A stretch of 34,931 bases of DNA from a virus. The translations under genes and the position numbers were made by a program. The stretch lies in IMG/VR virus record IMGVR_UViG_3300038701_000867, positions 1-34,931 of that record. One strand, given 5' to 3'. A model generated the notes under the pieces. The model was not told where the DNA came from, ran no database searches, and worked only from the letters and a program-made list of their open reading frames with translations. Below, in pieces: positions 29,866 to 34,931 of the stretch; position 1 is the first letter of the stretch, and every line of letters begins with the position of its first letter.

Positions 29866-31111
29866 CTTTCGGTTCCTTCTCGCTTGTAGTTTCGGTATGG
29901 CCCCGATTGGTGGCCCGCATTTCAGACATTAACATACCACCCTTTTCCGCGTCTGGCAAGGCCGGATAACCCTTTATGGCTCTTGCCTCGTCAACAGTCA
30001 GCTCGTCCGAGGTATTCGCCATTTCCCACCGCTCAGTTCTGCGATCAGCGAGGGCCGGAATAGCGTCTTTGTCCAGCTCGAGGGTGCCGCCTTTGAGGGC
30101 TTCGGGGAGCCACGCGTTGTACTCGTCCGCGATATATTCGCATAGAGGCACGATTGTGTCCTCGTAGAACCCGCGACGGGCCTCTTTGTAGTTGGCGTAG
30201 GTGGTATCGCCTGGGATATTCAACAAGAGGGGCGGAACGCCGAAGGCCAGCGAGATATCACGGGCCGCTGAGTCTTTCAGCTTGAGTATCTCCATGTCCA
30301 GCGGGGAGAACCCCATGGCTTTCCAGTCCATTCCGCCCTCGAGCAGCATAGGACGACCTGCGTTATCCGAGCCGGAGTATGTCTCCTCGACGCTTTTCTT
30401 CAGCGTCGCGAACTGTTTGTCACTCAGCGCCGTATTAGGCGGTACGATAATCGCGCCGGAAGGCCGTGCAGAGTTTTGCAAGAGCCGCTGAAGCCAATTT
30501 GTCGCCTCGTTGTGCTGGTCGATCGCCTTTGCAGCCGCCTCAAACGGTGACATACCGTACCAATCGTCAGTAGGATGGAAAAGCCGCATGTGGCGGATAA
30601 CGCTCTGGCCGGTATTTGGGTCTGCAGGGTAGGGTACTTTGCGAGAGCCGACACGGTACTCAAAACCCGCAGGCATCCCCGTCCCGCTCGGGATGATGGA
30701 GAAACGGTCAGGGCGGAACGTCCAGAGTTCCTTGATTTCCCGCGCTCCGGCCACTTTTTCGTCGTATGAGTTGCCATTTAGGTACAAAAACGCGATTTTA
30801 GTGCGCCAAAACTCGGTCTGAGACTGCATCGGATTGGGGTTTTGGAGCAGTTTCAGGACCGGATGGTTGTCCACAGGATTGCCGTTTTTGACCACGCGCC
30901 ACTTGATTGAGGCCACGGCAGTGGCAATTGTCATGACAGAACGGAAAGCAATCACGTTAGATCGGAAGCCCTCACGCACATAATCTTGGTATCTGTTGCT
31001 GTTCCACTGCGCAGAAGGCAGTCCTGTCATGTGCAGCGCGTATCCGGCGGAGGTTTTACGTTCCTCAGCCATGTCAAGTGGACGAGAACGGAAGAAATCG
31101 AGAAGGCTCAT
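29834..31111 (-). CDS. Portal protein, HK97 family
   Basis: A 425-residue portal protein with the family sequence run: VMTIATAVASIKWRVVKNG, NPNPMQSQTEFWRTKIAFLYLNGNSY, VIRHMRLFHPTDDWYGMSPFEAA, LQNSARPSGAIIVPPN and FGVPPLLLNIPGDTTYANYKEA. Twelve copies form the DNA entry ring. ATG 31111 overlaps the terminase stop (ATGA). The C-terminus is a charged tail. Confidence 0.95.
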   Translation of the reverse strand: MSLLDFFRSRPLDMAEERKTSAGYALHMTGLPSAQWNSNRYQDYVREGFRSNVIAFRSVMTIATAVASIKWRVVKNGNPVDNHPVLKLLQNPNPMQSQTEFWRTKIAFLYLNGNSYDEKVAGAREIKELWTFRPDRFSIIPSGTGMPAGFEYRVGSRKVPYPADPNTGQSVIRHMRLFHPTDDWYGMSPFEAAAKAIDQHNEATNWLQRLLQNSARPSGAIIVPPNTALSDKQFATLKKSVEETYSGSDNAGRPMLLEGGMDWKAMGFSPLDMEILKLKDSAARDISLAFGVPPLLLNIPGDTTYANYKEARRGFYEDTIVPLCEYIADEYNAWLPEALKGGTLELDKDAIPALADRRTERWEMANTSDELTVDEARAIKGYPALPDAEKGGMLMSEMRATNRGHTETTSEKEPKDASKPLPANR

Positions 31112-32367
31112 AGCGCACGAACTCCTGGAGTTGTTTTGGCCTTAATCATAGGCTCGAGGGCATAGCGAGTAGCGTCAATGCCGTGGTTGAAGGCGTCAAC
31201 TATGACGGGGAGGATATCGCCGGATAGTTTATCGACCTTGTAGGAATATTTGGTGAACTCGCGGTACAGTTCGGGGCAATCAGGATGGATCACTACCTGA
31301 TCGTAGGCTTTGATGTGAGCTACCCCGTCCTCAATCGAACCGCGGCCTTTCTTACAGGCTACAATGCGTGGGAGGCCGTGACGGGAGAGGTAAGAGATGG
31401 ACTCAGGCCGCGCATTATCCGCGCGAATTACATGCATAGCGCCGCGAGGGAATGCCTTAGCAAACGCGGAAGCAGTGTCGTCGAGTTCGAGTTTCTTTTT
31501 GAAGAGCTCGCGGCGGATGAACAGCGTGTTGTCTTTGACGTAGCACTCCACGGCTGCAAGCGCATCATTGGCAAACCCGAAATCGAGGCCGTAGTAAGGG
31601 CCGTGATAGGTCTCGTCGGGGGTGAACTCTTCCTTAACGAAATGGTCCTTGAAGATTTGCGCCTCGGTCAGGACGAGGTAGTCCCCGAGCCACACGTGAT
31701 CGTAGGTCTCAGGACGTTTGATCTGGTCCTCTAGCCGCTCCGCGTCGAGTACTTTCGGAAACCACGGATTGTCGTAGTACTGCAGGTTGATTACTTTCGT
31801 GTTTTCCCCTGCGTTGGTGTAGAACCGGCGGTTAGTCGCGGAGTCTTCTTTCTCAGGGTTGTAGCTGATCCAAAGTTCAGATTGCCAGTCCCAGAAGGCG
31901 CGTTGCGCTTCGGTAGCCTCGGCGCGTACAGTCGGGATGAGTTTCGTCCACGCGGCCTCGCTTACGTCCTCGGCTTCGTCAATCCACGCGCGCAGAATCC
32001 GCGCCTTCGATTTAAGGCTTCCGAGATTGTGCCGGAGGCCTGTGAAGACGTAGTGAACGCGGCGGTTTTTCGTTCGGATATATTTCTCGCCAATGTCGTA
32101 GTAATCTTCGAGCCAACTCTCGGATCGGATCGCGGCCTTCACCTCTTCCATGGAAGATTCTTCGAGGGAGGACAGGTGTTCACGTCCGCACAGCATGACG
32201 CCGGAGATACCGGCCTCTGCAAATCGGTACCCGTCCACGGCAGTCATCTTGGCAAAGCCGAATGTCTTACCTGAACCACGTCCGCCCCGTGCTACCCTGT
32301 TCCGAGCTTTACCTTGAAACAGTGGTAGCATTTTAGGCGGTAGCTGAACGCGAGCAACCTTACTCAT
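31108..32367 (-). CDS. terL: Terminase large subunit (TerL)
   Basis: A 419-residue packaging motor of the PBSX/Terminase_3 type. Walker A is GGRGSGKT (residues 28-35), Walker B ILRAWIDEAE (124-133, D130 and E131). The nuclease half has GLDFGFA (D262), IRADNAR (D317) and VDAFNHGIDATRYA (D391, D398). ATG 32367 was chosen over an upstream TTG at 32376; it overlaps the small-subunit stop (ATGAGTAA). The enzyme pumps DNA through the portal and cuts concatemers. Packaging mode (cos or pac) cannot be deduced from sequence alone. Confidence 0.95.
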   Translation of the reverse strand: MSKVARVQLPPKMLPLFQGKARNRVARGGRGSGKTFGFAKMTAVDGYRFAEAGISGVMLCGREHLSSLEESSMEEVKAAIRSESWLEDYYDIGEKYIRTKNRRVHYVFTGLRHNLGSLKSKARILRAWIDEAEDVSEAAWTKLIPTVRAEATEAQRAFWDWQSELWISYNPEKEDSATNRRFYTNAGENTKVINLQYYDNPWFPKVLDAERLEDQIKRPETYDHVWLGDYLVLTEAQIFKDHFVKEEFTPDETYHGPYYGLDFGFANDALAAVECYVKDNTLFIRRELFKKKLELDDTASAFAKAFPRGAMHVIRADNARPESISYLSRHGLPRIVACKKGRGSIEDGVAHIKAYDQVVIHPDCPELYREFTKYSYKVDKLSGDILPVIVDAFNHGIDATRYALEPMIKAKTTPGVRAL

Positions 32368-32875
32368 CAGGGCCAACCAGCTCGATAACCACAGGCTTGT
32401 TGACTGACTCGGAATTGTCGCGCGCCCGATCGCCCAGCTCAGTAATCATCGTGATAAGTTCACGGTTGGAGAAATCGTCCGGTGCCTCTTCCATCCGCTC
32501 ACGCAGCTCATCCATCGCGTCTTTCGACAGGCCCGCCATGTGGTCGAGCAGACTTGTGAACTTGTAGTCCACTTCATCACGGTAGATTTTGAGCAGGTCT
32601 TGGAACGCGGGGGACTGTTGGATGATCGAAACCCGCGAGTTCGACATTCCGAGCGTAGCGGCGACGTCACCTGGCGACATACCGGAAGCGAGCAACCGAG
32701 CCATGGCGTGATGCCGGTCAGTAACTCGCTTAATATCCGGCGCGACGATCCCCCGATCACTCGTCGCCAGCAGTTCGAGGTCCACCTGCGTCAGATCACC
32801 CGCATGATCCGCCACAAGCGGCGCAGCCTTACGTCCTGGCCCCGCAAGATTGTCAATGTTCAACCCGAGTGACAT
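32360..32875 (-). CDS. terS: Terminase small subunit-like, with HTH
   Basis: A 171-residue protein. A helix-turn-helix (MSPGDVAATLGMSNSRVSII) lies at about residues 62-81, followed by an oligomerisation-type helical region (FQDLLKIYRDEVDYKFTSLLDHMAGL) and a C-terminal acidic tail. It sits directly before TerL, as expected for the packaging-site recognition subunit. ATG 32875 has GGAAAGGAG upstream. The longer frame to 32917 would run into the promoter. Confidence 0.8.
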   Translation of the reverse strand: MSLGLNIDNLAGPGRKAAPLVADHAGDLTQVDLELLATSDRGIVAPDIKRVTDRHHAMARLLASGMSPGDVAATLGMSNSRVSIIQQSPAFQDLLKIYRDEVDYKFTSLLDHMAGLSKDAMDELRERMEEAPDDFSNRELITMITELGDRARDNSESVNKPVVIELVGPDE

Positions 32876-32907
32876 ATGGCTCTCCTTTCCGCCGCCGCTA
32901 CACTCCT

Positions 32908-32936
32908 TGCATAGCACGCCTGCGGAGGCTTGTCAA
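32908..32936 (-). promoter_or_regulatory. Promoter of the structural operon
   Basis: On the leftward strand TTGACA (32931-32936) is separated by exactly 17 bases from TATGCA (32908-32913), a near-consensus sigma70 promoter. The spacer contains GCCTCCGCAGGC, a GCCT/AGGC inverted repeat that could be an operator. It drives the terminase-to-lysis block; no other promoter as clear was found in that 20-kb block. Confidence 0.8.
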
Positions 32937-32959
32937 CTAGGGATAGGGTATGGCGAAAG

Positions 32960-32979
32960 TATGGCTTGAAAAACTCACC
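32960..32979. repeat. Partial copy of the 31-bp element
   Basis: TATGGC followed by TTGAAAAA-C-TCAC matches the left half and core of the 31-bp element with three bases missing and one changed; the right CCATA arm is absent. It lies just upstream of the structural promoter. Could be a decayed copy or chance similarity. Confidence 0.35.
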
Positions 32980-33053
32980 AAATTGAAAAATCGGGTAGAT
33001 CGCGCCGGAGAATTTCCGCGGATTTTTGATATATCTTTTTCTGCAGGGGTTGA

Positions 33054-33082
33054 CTCGGGCGCTGCGATGTGCATTGCCCGAG
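33054..33082 (-). terminator. Hairpin after the 33092 gene
   Basis: CTCGGGC (33054-33060) pairs perfectly with GCCCGAG (33076-33082) around a 15-base loop, ten bases after the stop of the leftward gene at 33092. No U-run follows, so termination is uncertain. The 32876-33091 stretch otherwise holds the structural promoter, AT-rich sequence (GATATATC) and no gene I can support. Confidence 0.45.
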
Positions 33083-33091
33083 CCGTGAGGG

Positions 33092-33667
33092 TTAGATGGT
33101 CAAGGAGGCGAGCGCCTTGCTTGCGGCACGATCCGCTTCCATCCGCTCCTCTGCGATAGGGTCGATCACGTCAGACTGCGCGGCAGCCCAAGCCAAGCGG
33201 TACTCGTAACGTGCCTTCTGGTCTGACGAGTCGATTGCGGCGTATTCCTTAGCAACGGGGCTGTCAGGCTTGGCTTTGATCAGGTCAAGCACGATGGCAA
33301 CGCGGTAGGAGTCAAGCGGGTTAACGGTGCGGCCTGTGGCGCGGGTAACGCCCCAAATGTTTTTGGCCAACGCCTCCGCGCATTCCGTGCGAAGTGTTTC
33401 GCGCATAGAGACGACTGCCTCGGGGTTTTCCTTGCCCCATGCCTTGCGGGCCTCTGGTTCGGCGTCATGAGCCTCATCGCCAATGGCTTCAACCATGGCT
33501 GCGAGGAGTGCGCCGGACGCCGCGTCGTTGACCTTTTGGGTCAGACCGTATTCAAAGATCTGCGCGATTGTCTCGGCGTTCATGGAGGTGGTGTCAACGG
33601 TGACAACGGAGCCGGAGCGGTTGGAGATGGAGAAGGTTGCGGCGGGGGTGAAAGTTACTTTTGTCAT
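33092..33667 (-). CDS. Hypothetical protein (191 aa)
   Basis: A mostly helical acidic-basic protein. The N-terminal part (TFTPAATFSISNRSGSVVTVDTTS) is beta-like. The centre (TIAQIFEYGLTQKVNDAASGALL) reads like a substrate- or DNA-contacting helix. The rest is Ala/Glu-rich helix (ARKAWGKENPEAV, SYRVAIVLDLIKAKPDSPVAKEY). AAAGGA lies before the ATG. I do not recognise the family. It is transcribed with the two genes upstream, away from the early block, and may be a DNA-associated early or middle protein. Confidence 0.65.
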   Translation of the reverse strand: MTKVTFTPAATFSISNRSGSVVTVDTTSMNAETIAQIFEYGLTQKVNDAASGALLAAMVEAIGDEAHDAEPEARKAWGKENPEAVVSMRETLRTECAEALAKNIWGVTRATGRTVNPLDSYRVAIVLDLIKAKPDSPVAKEYAAIDSSDQKARYEYRLAWAAAQSDVIDPIAEERMEADRAASKALASLTI

Positions 33668-33739
33668 TGGATAGTCCTTTGGTTAACGATGCGGGATTGC
33701 ATCACGGAACAGCCACACGGCTGCTCGCTGATACGGTCC

Positions 33740-33925
33740 TCAAGGCACCTTGTGCTGGGCGGTGCGTTGCTTGACGCAGGCGAAGTTGATAAGGGGGTTC
33801 TCCGAGGTGTTGTAGTCGGTGATGAGGTCTTGGCAATCGCCCCAGCTCAAGTTGTAGTCGATGATGTATTCGTCGTCACCGCCGGAGGCGTTAATGATGG
33901 TAAGGATTAACATGAAGGTTTTCAC
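33740..33925 (-). CDS. Small protein with N-terminal hydrophobic segment (61 aa)
   Basis: The N-terminus (TFMLILTIINASGG) looks like a short signal peptide or membrane anchor, followed by an acidic segment (DDEYIIDYNLSWGDCQDLITDY) with two cysteines further on (C31, C50). Translation should begin at GTG 33925, which has CAGGAG about eight bases upstream; an ATG four codons in is an alternative. It may be exported to the periplasm. Function unknown. Confidence 0.55.
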   Translation of the reverse strand: MKTFMLILTIINASGGDDEYIIDYNLSWGDCQDLITDYNTSENPLINFACVKQRTAQHKVP

Positions 33926-33939
33926 TGGTAGACTCCTGT

Positions 33940-34257
33940 TTAGGTTTCATAGAACCGCGTGGCTGCGGCGTGGTGGTCAAGATTGAACTCGTCGAACGGG
34001 ACAAGCTCGAATTCCATAGGATCGTCAAAGCGGCGCAGCAGGCCGCGTGTCATGGCTTGGACGGGAAAGACGCGGGACTCCTTGTGTGGCGTGGTGGTGA
34101 ATGCGTTAGCACCGTCGAAGAAATACTCGTATGCAACAACGCTGTCGCCGCGTTCAAGCAGGTCTAGGGTGGTATCGTCAAGCATGGCAAGTTGATCCTC
34201 GTCTATAGAATAGGACAAGGGTCCGGCTGGGGTCTGGTAGACAAATTCGATAAGCAT
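33940..34257 (-). CDS. Hypothetical protein (105 aa)
   Basis: A soluble alpha/beta protein (LIEFVYQTPAGPLSYSIDEDQLAML; VVAYEYFFDGANAF; ELVPFDEFNLDHHAA). GAAGGAG lies before ATG 34257, which is also the first gene after the control region at the right end. No known domain. It appears to be the leader gene of a three-gene leftward operon. Confidence 0.65.
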   Translation of the reverse strand: MLIEFVYQTPAGPLSYSIDEDQLAMLDDTTLDLLERGDSVVAYEYFFDGANAFTTTPHKESRVFPVQAMTRGLLRRFDDPMEFELVPFDEFNLDHHAAATRFYET

Positions 34258-34292
34258 CGCGGGCTCCTTCGGGGCGGGTTGTTTCGTGTCGT

Positions 34293-34327
34293 GTTATACA
34301 TATGGCGATAGGCCAGCCAGTTGTCAA
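34293..34327 (-). promoter_or_regulatory. Promoter for leftward right-end genes
   Basis: A perfect TTGACA (34322-34327 on the leftward strand) is followed by AT-rich sequence ATATGTATAAC. A 17-base spacing would use CATATG (34299-34304); TATGTA lies at 19 bases and TATAAC further on, so the exact -10 is unclear. It stands about 40-70 bases before the ATG at 34257. Confidence 0.5.
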
Positions 34328-34422
34328 GACGTGCGAACGAAGAAAAGCGACAACTGTAACAATTCGTGATCGACCAGCCTGTGCGCAGTCTTGGGGTGTG
34401 GCCAGCCAGAGCAACACCCGTT

Positions 34423-34592
34423 AAGCGGTAACCCTCCACCTGAGCGGAATATCGGAGAACCTCCGGCTGAGCGGAATCGGAGGGATAACGAAGCCCGCTT
34501 GACCCTCTGCCCGAGGAGGAGGGGGAAGCGAGATGCCTTAACGCTCTGGGTGAGCGGAATGAGGAGGAGCTGCCAAGAAGCGTTATCCCTCG
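34423..34592. repeat. Cluster of short iteron-like repeats
   Basis: TGAGCGGAAT occurs three times in the same direction (34441, 34468, 34551). A second motif occurs as AAGCGGTAACCCTCC (34423-34437), inverted as CGGAGGGATAACG (34478-34490) and again direct as AAGCGTTATCCCTCG (34578-34592); the last two share perfect ten-base inverted arms. The region also has a purine-rich GAGGAGGAGGGGGAAG. No open frame here is convincing. It may be a replication origin, packaging site or structured RNA. Confidence 0.55.
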
Positions 34593-34679
34593 CGGTGCGG
34601 CCCGATGGCGAGTTGGGACTTCGCGGGCGGGGATGTCCTGTAAAACCGTAAAGTTTCCGGTACAAGGTTCGGTGGTGGC

Positions 34680-34685
34680 TATAAT
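34680..34685 (+). promoter_or_regulatory. TATAAT box, possible early rightward promoter
   Basis: A consensus -10 box lies about 265 bases before the first rightward gene if the ends are joined. No TTGACA-like -35 is placed 16-18 bases upstream; TCCGGTACAA, shared with the operator at 2084-2104, covers that position instead, so an activator or the same regulator may act here. Confidence 0.4.
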
Positions 34686-34714
34686 CGGGTATCACCGATG
34701 GTATGCGGGTTGGG

Positions 34715-34730
34715 GGTATGGCTCCATACC
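34715..34730. repeat. Arm-only derivative of the palindromic element
   Basis: GGTATGG-CT-CCATACC is a perfect 7-bp inverted repeat with a two-base centre. Its arms equal the ends of the 31-bp element, but the GAAAAAGTC core is absent. It lies six bases from copy C. Confidence 0.6.
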
Positions 34731-34736
34731 AGGCTG

Positions 34737-34767
34737 TATGGTTCCGTGACTTTTTCACACCGCCATA
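34737..34767. repeat. 31-bp palindromic element, copy C (inverted)
   Basis: Read on the leftward strand this is TATGGCGGTGTGA-AAAAG-TCACGGAACCATA, the same 31-bp length and core as copies A and B. The outer five and inner four base pairs are kept, with an unpaired centre of four positions on each side. Confidence 0.8.
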
Positions 34768-34773
34768 CCGAGC

Positions 34774-34903
34774 TGCCCCGTTTCCCTCTTCCCCTCCCTT
34801 CCGCTTTCCCTTTCCAGGCTTTCTTGCGGTTCAGGGCTTGCGGTTTCCTCTTTCCGGTTTCTTCTGCGTCAGGTGTTTTAGTAAATTTTTTTTTTTTTTT
34901 TTT
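34774..34903. other. Pyrimidine-rich tract and 18-T run
   Basis: From about 34774 to 34815 the rightward strand is almost only C and T (GTTTCCCTCTTCCCCTCCCT and similar), a second such stretch follows near 34840-34870, and an uninterrupted run of 18 T lies at 34886-34903. No gene is supported in 34258-34931. Strong strand asymmetry like this can mark an origin, a DNA terminus or a melting site; the T-run may also be an assembly or length artefact. Confidence 0.6.
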
Positions 34904-34931
34904 AAACTAACCTCCCTCAGAAACGGCCACC

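Noticed and set aside
29893-29915. GGTATGGCCCC resembling the left arm of the 31-bp element
   Set aside because: Lies within the portal coding sequence; core and right arm are missing, so chance similarity is more likely.
32950-33159. 69-codon plus-strand frame between the small terminase subunit and the 33092 gene
   Set aside because: Only a weak AGGG before its ATG, crosses a hairpin and ends inside a supported minus-strand gene; the sequence looks random after about 50 codons.
33675-33735. Small stems GATGC/GCATC and AGCAGCC/GGCTGTT between leftward genes
   Set aside because: Short stems without a U-run; too weak to call terminators.
1-34931. Integrase, lysogeny repressor, tRNA genes, CRISPR arrays, insertion sequences
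   Set aside because: Looked for by reading the protein set and intergenic sequence on both strands; nothing supporting any of them was seen.

Overview
The window reads as a complete or nearly complete genome of a lytic, tailed double-stranded DNA phage. A long tape-measure gene, a tail-tube protein and no sheath gene point to siphovirus morphology. I see no integrase, repressor, tRNA, rRNA or CRISPR array. The lysis genes (CHAP endolysin, lipoprotein plus inner-membrane spanin pair) imply a Gram-negative host. Some accessory families (TIGR02594-type CHAP lysin, gene-transfer-agent-like head and tail genes, a small early protein with a TADAIIAALP-type helix) lean towards an alphaproteobacterial host, but this is only a tendency.

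Layout. From 14 to 12550 all genes run rightward: small early proteins (14-2023); a separately promoted conserved protein (2140-2637); a HIRAN-domain protein and small genes (2746-3897); a recombination module of Cas4/RecB-like nuclease, Sak4-like ATPase and a DUF669-like protein (3894-6231); a DUF6378 protein; a ParB-methyltransferase fusion (6804-8102); a DNA polymerase A spread over two genes with a DUF1937 gene between them (8154-11151); and a helicase/primase-type ATPase (11148-12335). From 32875 down to 12547 one leftward block encodes, in transcription order, terminase, portal, protease, capsid, connectors, tail tube, tail chaperones with a -1 frameshift, tape measure, distal tail, Fe-S hub, fibre genes and lysis genes. 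The two blocks collide at 12547-12550, where their stop codons overlap. Three more small leftward genes lie at 33092-34257.

The last ~670 bases (34258-34931) carry no convincing gene. If the molecule is circular or permuted, they form a divergent control region between leftward and rightward transcription. They hold short iteron-like repeats, a TATAAT box, a copy of a 31-bp palindrome, a pyrimidine-rich stretch and an 18-T run.

The most unusual points are: (1) the 3'-5' exonuclease domain of the polymerase is cut between motifs II and III, and the two halves flank a nucleotide-metabolism-like gene with translationally coupled joints; (2) a 31-bp imperfect palindrome with a TGAAAAAGTCA core occurs at 8108, 24771 and 34737, with arm-only and partial derivatives near 34715 and 32960; (3) a uracil-DNA-glycosylase-like domain without its usual motif residues is fused to the exonuclease half.
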